64,000 nt of DNA from Candidatus Paceibacterota bacterium (GTDB lineage Bacteria; Actinomycetota; Actinomycetes; Nanopelagicales; Nanopelagicaceae): positions 1,012,322 to 1,076,321 of the forward strand of contig DATKUL010000002.1 in assembly GCA_035530615.1 (NCBI GenBank), written 5' to 3'. The translations under genes and the position numbers were made by a program. This document shows positions 1 to 7,379 of the stretch, one piece after another (position 1 is the first letter of the stretch; the number at the start of each line of letters is the position of its first letter). Under the pieces are notes generated by a model. The model did not search any database, was not told the origin of the DNA, and was given only the letters and a program-made list of their open reading frames with translations.

Positions 1-178
1 CTAAATCATGATAATCGGTGGCCCCGATTGAACCTTCTTCAACTAACTCCGCAATGAAAGCCGGATTTAGATCATAGACAACCGATGAGATGCCCTGCCC
101 GGCGAGTCTACGAACAATATTGGCCCCCATCTTCCCGAGGCCCACCATTCCAAAATTCATTTCTAGAGACTCTGACAT
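1..178 (-). CDS. gnd: 6-phosphogluconate dehydrogenase, N-terminal fragment
   Basis: The first 178 bases encode, leftwards, the start of a Rossmann-fold dehydrogenase and run off the window edge. After a short MSESLE lead the protein reads NFGMVGLGKMGANIVRRL, the dinucleotide-binding GxGxMG motif of 6-phosphogluconate / beta-hydroxyacid dehydrogenases, and then VVYDLNP, the end of beta strand 2. The GGAGA ribosome site lies just before the ATG. The 6-phosphogluconolactonase gene ends 30 bases upstream in the same direction, which supports the decarboxylating 6-phosphogluconate dehydrogenase (oxidative pentose phosphate pathway) over other family members. The substrate-binding half is not visible. 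Confidence 0.8.
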   Translation of the reverse strand, partial: MSESLEMNFGMVGLGKMGANIVRRLAGQGISSVVYDLNPAFIAELVEEGSIGATDYHDL

Positions 179-208
179 CCGTGATTCTCCATTTCGCTTT
201 CTTGAATC

Positions 209-910
209 TTACTCACTTGCAAAAGAATCACGATCTACAAAAAGAAGTGTCTCTTCTTGGCCGTGAACAAGTGTGGCAGGGATCGAGGTATCGTCGAGAA
301 GTATCTTGGCTACCGTATCCCGCTTGTTAAAACCGGAGGCAAGGAGCCAGACCGAAGCAGATTCATTGATCTTCTCCATCGAGAACGAAACTCTCATAGG
401 CGGCGATTTAGGAGCGTTCCTCACGGCAATAGCATCGCCGCCCTCTTTCAAAGATGAAGCACCTGGAAAAATTGAAGCAACATGACCATCGGCTCCCACT
501 CCAAGCAACGTCAAATCCATGGCGATGCCAGCGAGGTCGAATGCATATCTCGACGCAGCCACTTCTAGACTTACGCCAGAATCAGAGGCTAGAACATGGT
601 GTATATGAATTCCCGAATCCGATCGTAAATGCGTGAGTAGCGCATGTGCATTTCTTTCGCCATTCCCAACTTCCACAAACCGTTCATCCGACCACCAAAT
701 ATGTAGCCCAAGAAACTTTTGGGGTTCTGCATTCCAGCGATCTATCAACTGTTCGGTCACCAATCCGCCAGCGATACCTCCGGTGAGCGCCAAGTGAAAT
801 TTACCCTTTACGGCAAGCGCTTCCAGAATCCGGGCTATAACTAAATCACTTACTGAAGAGATCAACTCGTCTACAGACGAGGAAATCTTCATCTCTCGAT
901 TCCCGTTCAT
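209..910 (-). CDS. pgl: 6-phosphogluconolactonase
   Basis: Hydrolyses 6-phosphogluconolactone to 6-phosphogluconate in the cytosol, the second step of the oxidative pentose phosphate pathway. The 233-residue length is normal for the Pgl/SugarP isomerase-like family. Visible family motifs are HLALTGG near residue 38, the WWSDERFV strand near residue 72 and LLGVGADGHVASIFPG near residue 134, which carries the catalytic-site histidine. The usual LSGGSTP loop is altered to LTGGIAGG. It lies between the gnd fragment and an acetyltransferase whose stop codon overlaps its start (ATGA), so translation is probably coupled. Confidence 0.92.
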   Translation of the reverse strand: MNGNREMKISSSVDELISSVSDLVIARILEALAVKGKFHLALTGGIAGGLVTEQLIDRWNAEPQKFLGLHIWWSDERFVEVGNGERNAHALLTHLRSDSGIHIHHVLASDSGVSLEVAASRYAFDLAGIAMDLTLLGVGADGHVASIFPGASSLKEGGDAIAVRNAPKSPPMRVSFSMEKINESASVWLLASGFNKRDTVAKILLDDTSIPATLVHGQEETLLFVDRDSFASE

Positions 911-1503
911 TCCTTATCGATTTTCTTGACACCTGGGTCCGAGAAATTCGCAAGAAACTCATCGCGAGGTATTTCGTAAATGCTCTCGGGGCCATCAATC
1001 TCGTCCATCTGCTCGCCTTTGTATCCAAATCCAAAAGAATTTATTACCCGAATTGATGGAAGATTTGTCGGCGAAACCGTATAGCGCAGAATCTTGACCT
1101 CCGGAAATTGAAGAGCCCAGAGCCAAAATCCTCGCAATGCTTCTCGCGCAAATCCTTGATTTCGAAAATTCTCTTGAATCCCAAGACCAACTTCGATCAT
1201 TCCGCTTGAATCAGGCGCCCCGTGAAAGCTCGTACTGCCGATTATTTCCTTACTCTCTTTCAGAACAATCCAACGAACAAACCACTTATTGAGTGATGGA
1301 TCCACTCTCACCTGTGGAACTCTCCATGCGAGAGGGCCACTTTCGTCCATCAAGTGGCGATGAGGATTTGTATACGGCTTTCCTTCATAGATCACCAAGT
1401 TCTCTGGCTCTTCAAAAAGCGTAATTAAATCGTAGGCACAAATGTGGTGAAGGAGGAGGCGAGGCGTTTCAATGGCATATTGCTCAAGCGTCCAATGGTT
1501 CAC
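907..1503 (-). CDS. GNAT-family N-acetyltransferase (RimJ/RimL-like)
   Basis: Probable acetyl-CoA dependent N-acetyltransferase. The core reads ETPRLLL near the start, then IIGSTSFHG (beta 3) and VGLGIQENFRNQGFAREAL, which is the acetyl-CoA pyrophosphate loop of GNAT proteins, followed by NLPSIRVINSFGF, typical of the RimJ/RimL branch. The acceptor cannot be told from sequence. The open frame reaches a GTG at 1533, but the GTG at 1503 has a GGGGG ribosome site a few bases upstream and gives the normal family start, so I use it (198 residues). It overlaps pgl by four bases. Confidence 0.8.
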   Translation of the reverse strand: MNHWTLEQYAIETPRLLLHHICAYDLITLFEEPENLVIYEGKPYTNPHRHLMDESGPLAWRVPQVRVDPSLNKWFVRWIVLKESKEIIGSTSFHGAPDSSGMIEVGLGIQENFRNQGFAREALRGFWLWALQFPEVKILRYTVSPTNLPSIRVINSFGFGYKGEQMDEIDGPESIYEIPRDEFLANFSDPGVKKIDKE

Positions 1504-1547
1504 GACCCCCACGATAGCCAACCGACCAGCCACGATGTTTCGAATTT

Positions 1548-2222
1548 GTGATGCCCAGGCGATATGGTTTTGCTCTTATGAGGCCCTCATTTCGACTTGT
1601 TCTGGCTGTTACCTCGGCTACCGCGTTTCTGGAAGTAAACAAAACTCCTAGTGCGATCAGAGCCATCCATGGGCTCCAAGAATTCTGGCCCACCCTCCCC
1701 CTCACAATTGCCGTGGATATGGAGCACTCCCCTTTAATCACGGACCTACTTGAGAAAAATCGGATTTCCCACGAATTACTTATCTGCAATCCATGCGATC
1801 CACATGCACTCGCAGCAGCACTTGCGCCGGAGAGCAAAATCTGCGAAGCCTTCATAATCCATGATGCCTCTCGACCACTTACAAGTCCCGACCAATTCTC
1901 ACGAATTGTTGAGGGTTTCAGTGATTTAGTCGATGCAGTCAGACCCGCAATTGCATTTACCGAAACTTTGAAAATTATTGAATCTGATTCCATAATTAAA
2001 GAAACCTTGGATCGAACTTCGGTCAGACGAATATCGACTCCAGAACTCATCCGTACTTCAGCCATTGATTCAAACAGTCGGGACAGCGGATGGTTCCTAC
2101 CCCTCAAAAAAGATGCTCGAACTGCACATGTCGAAGGAACTCCTGAGGCACTGCGAATTAACTCCGTCGGAGAGCGGGATCTACTTGAGTCATTCCTACA
2201 TTGGCGCCAGACCAGCGTCTAA
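1548..2222 (+). CDS. degenerate IspD-like nucleotidyltransferase paralogue
   Basis: Resembles IspD (MEP cytidylyltransferase) but looks inactive. The N-terminal CTP-binding loop, normally LAAGxGxRxG, is replaced by TSATAFLEVNKTP. Later family features survive: IIHDASRPLTSP near residue 103, FTETLKII near residue 137, and a C-terminal GTPEALRINSVGERDLLES that matches the end of IspD. It faces a complete ispD 325 bases away. A role as a partner or regulator of IspD is speculation. The GTG/ATG start at 1548 lacks a good ribosome site; the ATG at 1578 fits the IspD N-terminus equally well. Confidence 0.6.
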   Translation: MMPRRYGFALMRPSFRLVLAVTSATAFLEVNKTPSAIRAIHGLQEFWPTLPLTIAVDMEHSPLITDLLEKNRISHELLICNPCDPHALAAALAPESKICEAFIIHDASRPLTSPDQFSRIVEGFSDLVDAVRPAIAFTETLKIIESDSIIKETLDRTSVRRISTPELIRTSAIDSNSRDSGWFLPLKKDARTAHVEGTPEALRINSVGERDLLESFLHWRQTSV

Positions 2223-2238
2223 AAACCAATTTTATGAG

Positions 2239-2550
2239 TTAGCGGAAAAGCGACTTGATCTCTCGCCAGAACTTTTTTGGTTGCTGCAACACTTTTTTCG
2301 GCGTACTCCACATGACTCCCGCCGGTGACTTCCAAAATCTTCTCCAAAGTCGAGCCGGTTTTGTGGCAATCCTGTTTTCGAGATCTTTGATGTAATGAAG
2401 GCGAAGGTCCCCTGGCTCGTGTTTGACTTGGGTGTGGCAAGTCTGACAAGTACTGGAAACAATCAGCCGACCGGCATAAATAAGCGCGTGCAGAGTTTCT
2501 TGGTCACAATGCGCGCAATGCAATTCTGCATACATCACTTCATCGCTCAT
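2239..2550 (-). CDS. small zinc-ribbon-like protein of unknown function
   Basis: A 103-residue protein with two paired cysteines, CAHC near residue 12 and CQTC near residue 35, spaced like a treble-clef or zinc-ribbon metal site, followed by a basic, tryptophan-containing tail (RLWRRFW, KKFWREIKSLF) that could bind a membrane surface or nucleic acid. The function is not known to me. Its ATG overlaps the ispD stop codon (ATGA), so it is translated with ispD. It ends 16 bases from the convergent IspD-like gene. Confidence 0.7.
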   Translation of the reverse strand: MSDEVMYAELHCAHCDQETLHALIYAGRLIVSSTCQTCHTQVKHEPGDLRLHYIKDLENRIATKPARLWRRFWKSPAGVMWSTPKKVLQQPKKFWREIKSLFR

Positions 2551-3260
2551 TCGGCATACCCCCGCATTTCAAGCACATGTTCGGCGATCACGAGATCTTG
2601 CGGATAGGTAATTTTAACATTCTGCGTCTCTCCTAGCACAGCAATATTTTCAATATCTGGGAAATATTCCTCCATGCAAGCTGCAGTATCGGTGCCCACA
2701 AAATTATCGCGGTGTGCTTGCTGGTAGGCAGACAGAAGCTCCATCGCTCTAAACCCCTGTGGGGTCTGAACGCGGACAATTTTGTTTTCACTCATAAAAT
2801 CGATTTCAAAAGGGTCCACGGTGATCGCAGGAAGTGCGCCTCCGTGATGATGCGCCATCCGTGCGACCTCATCAAAGAGTAGAGCGGTAGCAAGTGGACG
2901 CGCTCCATCGTGAATCAGAACGACATTGATGCTGCCATCTAGAATTGACGGAGCCAAGTGCATCAGTGCGTTGTACTCGGAATCATGACGAGTCTGGCCG
3001 CCTTCAACAAGTTCGATCACCAAGTCAGGAGCTTCGCGTTCGAGAACTTGGTTTGCTAGTGCCGCGTCCTGCGGGCTTATTACGAGCACTGTTCGGCAAC
3101 CTGGGAAACTCTTCACGGCATTGAGCAGCGAGCGCGAAATTATGCGCCGTCCACCCAGCGGCAGCCAGACCTTATTAGTTGCACTGCCAAAACGAGATCC
3201 GCTTCCTGCTGCGAGGACGATCACCGCGATTCGCATAGGTGCAAGTATTGGTGCGGCCAT
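2547..3260 (-). CDS. ispD: 2-C-methyl-D-erythritol 4-phosphate cytidylyltransferase
   Basis: Third enzyme of the MEP isoprenoid pathway; joins CTP and MEP to give CDP-methylerythritol. All diagnostic motifs are present: VLAAGSGSRFG (CTP loop), GGQTRHDS, HDGARPL, the VQTPQGF segment, GTDTAACME and the C-terminal NVKITYPQDLVIAE. The frame opens at a GTG at 3266, but AGAGGA is well placed for the ATG at 3260, which I use; an ATG at 3236 (MRIAVIV) would give a more classical N-terminus. IspF is not adjacent in this window. Confidence 0.93.
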   Translation of the reverse strand: MAAPILAPMRIAVIVLAAGSGSRFGSATNKVWLPLGGRRIISRSLLNAVKSFPGCRTVLVISPQDAALANQVLEREAPDLVIELVEGGQTRHDSEYNALMHLAPSILDGSINVVLIHDGARPLATALLFDEVARMAHHHGGALPAITVDPFEIDFMSENKIVRVQTPQGFRAMELLSAYQQAHRDNFVGTDTAACMEEYFPDIENIAVLGETQNVKITYPQDLVIAEHVLEMRGYAE

Positions 3261-3325
3261 ACGCACATCCTCTCACCTGAGTCGCCTCACTATGTCGGGA
3301 GTGCCGTATATGGCAGACTTCAAAT

Positions 3326-3601
3326 ATGTCCCTTTCTCGCTGGATTGCCCGAAAATCCTTCGATGAGGTGATGCTCAAAGCCGAGCAACTCAAGATGGCA
3401 GCTGCTGCAAAGGAGCGACGCAATTCGGGCCTGTTTACTCAAGCCCAGCAAAATCTGCGGAGAGAACTGCAACTACATGACCGTGACAAGTCCTCGGAGG
3501 CGGTCCAGACGTGTCAACATTGTCACGGTGAACAACTCTCCAGTCATACGCGAATCAAACCCTCACGATCTATGACGAGGGTGCGTATTACGCGTAGGTG
3601 A
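3326..3601 (+). CDS. possible small hypothetical protein
   Basis: An open frame of 91 codons fills most of the 320-base gap between ispD and the SAF-domain dehydrogenase and overlaps the last 14 bases of the latter. The first 60 residues look protein-like (amphipathic, Lys/Ala/Glu rich), then a CQHCHG cysteine pair and a basic tail. There is no clear ribosome site before the ATG, and the C-terminus overlaps a possible terminator. It may be spurious. The rest of the gap shows no RNA gene. Confidence 0.3.
   Translation: MSLSRWIARKSFDEVMLKAEQLKMAAAAKERRNSGLFTQAQQNLRRELQLHDRDKSSEAVQTCQHCHGEQLSSHTRIKPSRSMTRVRITRR
3559..3582 (-). terminator. weak hairpin after the PTS block
   Basis: ACCCTC and GAGGGT form a 6-bp stem with a 12-base loop just after the stop codon of the SAF-domain dehydrogenase, followed on the transcribed strand by TTTGATT. 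It could end the long leftward operon, but the stem is short and the U tract poor. Confidence 0.3.
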
Positions 3602-4877
3602 GACCCAAGTTGTCCTGCATACGGCGCAACTGAACAATCAAACTCGACTCATTGAGCTCGACCTGATCGTATGAAATAAGGTCCCCCACTTTGATCGGCT
3701 TTTGAACAATCGCGCCTTGTACAAGTCCGATGGGCACCAGATTGTCACGACGGGCATCGGAGGCGATATCAGAATATCCACGGACGGTATACCCACCAAT
3801 GCCATCAATTTTATCGCCAGGATTGAGATCCTTCTTAGCCATAGTGCAGACCTCCGCCTGCAGGTGCGGCGCGAAGAGTGAAGATTCCCGATCCAGAACT
3901 GCTCGCGCAACGGAGAGAGGAGCCTCTACCGATGCCAGGTGGAACGGGCGATAAAGCGCGAAATACGGGCCAGAACCCATTCCTAAGTAGGTAAGTTCGT
4001 GATTTATATAAGGTGTGTCAGACCTAACGATAACGAACACGCCAGGTGCAACATCACCGGTGCAGTAGTCAACTACACCAGGGCGATCAAGTACTCCGCC
4101 GTCAGTTTGCAGAGCAAAAACATTCTGCAAAGTCTTGACTGTGGCCGCCGGTCCATACATGCCCCGCTTGGATAATTCCAAACCTGTTGTATTGGCTAAT
4201 GCCGCCATTTCAACCATGGTTTTTGTTCCGTCCGTAAACGAACAGAGCATCTTCGGATTCATCTGCTTGGCATTAGCACGATCTTTGACGGTATCTGGGT
4301 TACTAAGCGGTTCGAAAGGATTGTTCTTGCCTTTTCCGGCAGCAACAACTTCTAATTGAAGGTCACGCGCAAAGTCGACAAGCACTTTAGCCTCCACTGG
4401 TTCGTCACCATGGCAAACCGTGTAAACAGATCCGCCAAGTAGTGCGGTCTTGTGAAGAAGTGGACCAATTGTTACGTCCATTTCAACATTAAGAACCGCG
4501 ACATCCTTCTTGGCGAGAAGACTCTGGTATGTAACCCGTGCACCAATGTCTGGAACTCCAGTCGCTTCCACAACAATGTCATATGGGAGTTCGGAAATGA
4601 ATTCTGTAGTCGTGGTTCCGGCAGCCTTGCCAGATAGAAGCGCATCAGTAACGACCTTCGGGTCGGTGCTAATGATGACGTCATTAATTCCGATGTCTTT
4701 AAATAATGCGTGGATCCGCGCTGGGTCAATATCAACAACGAGTGTGAGTGAAAGTCCAGGCATGCGCGCTATTTGGCAGCCAAAACCGTGCCCCATTTGC
4801 CCGGCGCCGACAAGGGCAACTCGGACATCTCTTCCTAATGTTTTTGCGTGATCTTGAAGTCGCTTTGTGTATGCCAT
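3588..4877 (-). CDS. SAF-domain NAD(P)-dependent oxidoreductase of the sugar-alcohol PTS operon
   Basis: A 429-residue protein with an N-terminal Rossmann domain (VALVGAGQMGHGFG near residue 20, then LVVDIDPAR), a homoserine-dehydrogenase-like middle part and a C-terminal SAF-like region (GDKIDGIGGYTVRG ... VKVGDLISYDQV pattern, last 90 residues). Such proteins are often mis-annotated as flagellar P-ring biosynthesis because of the SAF domain. Lying 23 bases after the glucitol-type IIA, it most likely oxidises the phosphorylated polyol delivered by the PTS; the exact substrate is unknown. It replaces the usual short-chain sorbitol-6-phosphate dehydrogenase, which is absent here. Confidence 0.75.
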   Translation of the reverse strand: MAYTKRLQDHAKTLGRDVRVALVGAGQMGHGFGCQIARMPGLSLTLVVDIDPARIHALFKDIGINDVIISTDPKVVTDALLSGKAAGTTTTEFISELPYDIVVEATGVPDIGARVTYQSLLAKKDVAVLNVEMDVTIGPLLHKTALLGGSVYTVCHGDEPVEAKVLVDFARDLQLEVVAAGKGKNNPFEPLSNPDTVKDRANAKQMNPKMLCSFTDGTKTMVEMAALANTTGLELSKRGMYGPAATVKTLQNVFALQTDGGVLDRPGVVDYCTGDVAPGVFVIVRSDTPYINHELTYLGMGSGPYFALYRPFHLASVEAPLSVARAVLDRESSLFAPHLQAEVCTMAKKDLNPGDKIDGIGGYTVRGYSDIASDARRDNLVPIGLVQGAIVQKPIKVGDLISYDQVELNESSLIVQLRRMQDNLGLTYA

Positions 4878-4900
4878 GCTGCCAACACTCGATTCATTTT

Positions 4901-5272
4901 TTAGTTTTGCGCTATGACTTGAAGTCTATCCCCGACTTTTACCATCGGCAATTCTCTTGCTTCGACGTTTACGTCACCTGGCAACTCGGCTTCCGTAAGT
5001 CCGTTCGCTTTCAAATCTAGATGACCCAGATTCATAAGATTTTCACTTGCAACGGATCCGACTGCGAGCACTGTGAACAAATCATCATTAAGCGCAATCG
5101 TGTCACCAACAATCGGAGCACGTTTGTGATTATCAACTTTGTGCAAAATAGAAAATTCATGAAGTTCTTCTGGTGCGTTCTCCCCAAACCACACCAGAAG
5201 ACCCTGATCCCGAAAATCAGAAACCAATGCACCCACGGCAGTTACCGTGGATGAATAGACAACTTCAGACAA
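4901..5272 (-). CDS. srlB: PTS glucitol/sorbitol-type component IIA
   Basis: Cytosolic IIA of the glucitol family; accepts phosphate from HPr and hands it to IIB. The sequence WFGENAPEELHEFSILH near residue 29 is the family signature containing the candidate phosphorylated histidines, and GDTIALND plus FTVLAVGSVASENL follow as in SrlB. The 123-residue length is normal. The start is TTG at 5272, six bases after the IIB stop, with only a weak ribosome site, suggesting coupling to IIB translation. Confidence 0.88.
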   Translation of the reverse strand: MSEVVYSSTVTAVGALVSDFRDQGLLVWFGENAPEELHEFSILHKVDNHKRAPIVGDTIALNDDLFTVLAVGSVASENLMNLGHLDLKANGLTEAELPGDVNVEARELPMVKVGDRLQVIAQN

Positions 5273-5278
5273 GATAAT

Positions 5279-5650
5279 TCAAACTTCTTTGATGTTGTCG
5301 GCTTTTACACCCGAGACAAATAGATCGGCAGTAATAAACATGGATAGAGGACCCGCTGGGCTCGCACCGTGAATATCCACTGTTGGAACCTTCTTCATTG
5401 GGTACACGCCGACACGCGCGGTTCCGCCACAGTCAATGACGGCAACTGCAATCTTGTCGAATGGAACACTGCTCTTAAAGCCATCGAAAGGTATTCCGCC
5501 CGTTAGTTCGGCGATCCTGGCAGCGACCGCATGGATTCCACCGCCAGTCACTGAATAGATGTAGGGACGTTCATCAGTCGGTGTAATGGTGAGCGGTCCA
5601 CCCCAGCCGCCTTTGCCTGCTTCGATCCGTACGCTCTTGTATTCTGCCAT
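5279..5650 (-). CDS. PTS glucitol/sorbitol-type component IIB (separate polypeptide)
   Basis: Corresponds to the N-terminal IIB part of SrlE: starts MAEYKSVRIEAGKGGWGG, then TITPTDERPYIYSVTGGG and a conserved cysteine in VIDCGGTARVGVYP near residue 92, the expected phosphorylation site. The frame extends upstream to 5791 but overlaps the previous gene; the ATG at 5650 has AAGGAG at the right distance and begins the family homology. In E. coli this domain is fused to a membrane domain; here that domain is the next gene upstream, with a strong hairpin between them. Confidence 0.88.
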   Translation of the reverse strand: MAEYKSVRIEAGKGGWGGPLTITPTDERPYIYSVTGGGIHAVAARIAELTGGIPFDGFKSSVPFDKIAVAVIDCGGTARVGVYPMKKVPTVDIHGASPAGPLSMFITADLFVSGVKADNIKEV

Positions 5651-5700
5651 TGTCGCCGACTCCTTATTCGATGATGATATGAATTTTTCAACTAAAGGTA

Positions 5701-5745
5701 CTTGATACGTGTGCGGGGAGATCACTCCCCGCACACGTATACAAG
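5701..5745 (-). other. perfect 16-bp intra-operon hairpin
   Basis: ATACGTGTGCGGGGAG and its exact complement flank a four-base ATCA loop, with four further pairs (CTTG/CAAG) beyond a one-base bulge. It sits directly after the stop of the membrane subunit gene and about 55 bases before the IIB start. There is no U tract, so an mRNA-stabilising or partial-termination element setting the ratio of membrane to soluble PTS subunits is more likely than a full terminator. Confidence 0.75.
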
Positions 5746-5747
5746 AT

Positions 5748-6296
5748 TTATTTGCTTGTGCTGTAGAGGCCGAAGGATGCGAAGTACGCAATCACAACCG
5801 CCAGTGGACCGGTGATAAGACGAGAGAAGAGCACGGCAGGTACACCGATTTCTACTGTCTGCGGCTCGGCTTCCCCAAGGGCCAAACCAACCGGAATAAA
5901 GTCGCAACCAACCTGTGGATTGATGGCGAAGAGAGCTGGAAGTGAGTACTGAGCAGGAATATTTCCCTTCCCAATTTCAACTCCTAGAAGGGTTCCCACG
6001 ATCTGTGCGATAACTGCGCCTGGTCCAAGCAACGGAGACAGGATTGGGATCGCACAAACGATGGAGATGAGCAATAGGCCAGGAAGAGATGAAGCCGACC
6101 CCTTGATGCCCTTGGCAATCCAGTCGCCGATACCGGTGGTAAGAACCAAACCAATAATGAACGAAATGAAAGCCATGAACGGGATGATGTTTCTAATGAC
6201 TGTGTCGACAGAGTCACGTCCGGCTTGGTACAGAATGCCGACTACGCCACCGACTCCACGGCCGATTTTGACGATAAGGCTTGTGAAACTTGCCAT
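5748..6296 (-). CDS. srlE: PTS glucitol/sorbitol-type membrane component (SrlE C-terminal part)
   Basis: A 182-residue membrane protein equal to the C-terminal half of SrlE. It has an N-terminal segment (GVGGVVGILYQAGRDS), several hydrophobic helices (IIPFMAFISFIIGLVLTTG; LLLISIVCAIPILSPLLG) and the family signature INPQVGCDFIPVGLALGEAEP with the VEIGVPAVLFSR loop. Together with SrlA it forms the sugar-alcohol channel in the membrane. GAGAGG precedes the ATG, three bases after the SrlA stop. The IIB domain is not fused, unlike E. coli SrlE. Confidence 0.88.
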   Translation of the reverse strand: MASFTSLIVKIGRGVGGVVGILYQAGRDSVDTVIRNIIPFMAFISFIIGLVLTTGIGDWIAKGIKGSASSLPGLLLISIVCAIPILSPLLGPGAVIAQIVGTLLGVEIGKGNIPAQYSLPALFAINPQVGCDFIPVGLALGEAEPQTVEIGVPAVLFSRLITGPLAVVIAYFASFGLYSTSK

Positions 6297-6299
6297 GGC

Positions 6300-6902
6300 T
6301 TATGCCTCTCTTTCGGCTTTGGTCATCATTCGCGCGGTAATTGCTTCCGTCACAATTCCGCGGATGAAGATAACGACCAAACCAACTAGTAGGTAACGAA
6401 CGGCAAGGTCTCCTAGGCCGTATCCCAATTGCTGAATACCGGTTGCGATTCCTAGGTAAACGAAGAGTTCACCCGGATTCGCGTGCGGAAAGATTCCCAG
6501 AATTGGGTGTACAAATGAAACCGCTGAGTCGTAGAACGCTGGCTTTAAGCGCTCGGGTAAGAAACGACCCATCGTGTAAGCCATCGGGTTGGTGAGCATA
6601 AAGACCGAAACAAATGGAAGAATTATGTAACGCACTGGGTACCACTGGAATCCAGGACGTGCAGCGGCTCTTCCGAGATTTTCGATCTTCTCTACACCAA
6701 TTAGTCGTACGAGAGCATTCACTGCAGTCAGAAGGACTATCAGTGTTGGAAGAATTCCCCCCATTAGGCCAAGGAGAACCTCTCCGCCTTTATTGAAGAC
6801 TTTTATAAAGTCTTCAGCGGCTGTAGCCAACGTGCCCAGAAAGCCCGTTGGTTTATCAACCGTGACCGCGGCTGCGTATGCAACCAATCCACTTAATGCC
6901 AC
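6300..6902 (-). CDS. srlA: PTS glucitol/sorbitol-type component IIC
   Basis: Membrane subunit for sugar-alcohol uptake, 200 residues. Visible family features are FNKGGEVLLGLMGGILPTL, ARPGFQWYPVRYIILPF and LTNPMAYTMGRFLPERLKP, matching SrlA, with about four hydrophobic helices. A GTG start at 6902 follows an excellent GGAGGG site. It is separated by 57 bases from gutM upstream and three bases from the second membrane subunit downstream. Confidence 0.9.
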   Translation of the reverse strand: MALSGLVAYAAAVTVDKPTGFLGTLATAAEDFIKVFNKGGEVLLGLMGGILPTLIVLLTAVNALVRLIGVEKIENLGRAAARPGFQWYPVRYIILPFVSVFMLTNPMAYTMGRFLPERLKPAFYDSAVSFVHPILGIFPHANPGELFVYLGIATGIQQLGYGLGDLAVRYLLVGLVVIFIRGIVTEAITARMMTKAEREA

Positions 6903-6959
6903 TTCACCCTCCTCAAGGATAAAGGCCGCACGAGCGGCGATTGAAAAGGTCCGGTTGGA

Positions 6960-7379
6960 TTAATTTTCCCGGCCCATTTTTTCCCCTTGGTCCGAACGCG
7001 ATAAATAATCCTTAATGTGTTGCGCGGACATAACAGCTGCTTCACGCACCTTATTAGGATCATCTACCCCCTCTCGCTTTCCCGAGAGAATGTCGTCCAG
7101 TGAGAAACCTATGTAGTTATTTAACTTGCGTGAATTAGCAAAAACTGTAAAGCCTTTGAGTACCAACCCGTCTTGCACAATTTCATTTCCATCAACCGTG
7201 AGCGCTACAAAGGCACGACCGCCGCGATATCGCCGGCCCCCCATACCAACCGCGACTGTTCCTAATTTCCGAAGTGCCGAAAGGTCTGCCTGAAAACGCT
7301 TTGCCTGCATAAAGGCCAGAGCCACCTGTGCGGCCCACATCGCGGCGATGACCAAGAGAATTCGAGTTAAGTTGGTCAT
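6960..7379 (-). CDS. gutM: GutM-family glucitol operon activator
   Basis: A 139-residue protein with a single N-terminal hydrophobic helix (LLVIAAMWAAQVALAFMQ) followed by KRFQADLSALRKLGTVAVG and GGRAFVALTVDGNEIV, the pattern of GutM proteins encoded with sorbitol PTS genes. GutM acts as an activator of the gut operon in E. coli; the mechanism for a membrane-tethered form is not established. Its ATG overlaps the stop of the SorC-type regulator (ATGA). Confidence 0.82.
   Translation of the reverse strand: MTNLTRILLVIAAMWAAQVALAFMQAKRFQADLSALRKLGTVAVGMGGRRYRGGRAFVALTVDGNEIVQDGLVLKGFTVFANSRKLNNYIGFSLDDILSGKREGVDDPNKVREAAVMSAQHIKDYLSRSDQGEKMGREN

Noticed and set aside
1484-2107. Long leftward frame opposite the IspD-like gene
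   Set aside because: Its translation lacks family features and overlaps both the acetyltransferase start and the better-supported IspD-like frame.
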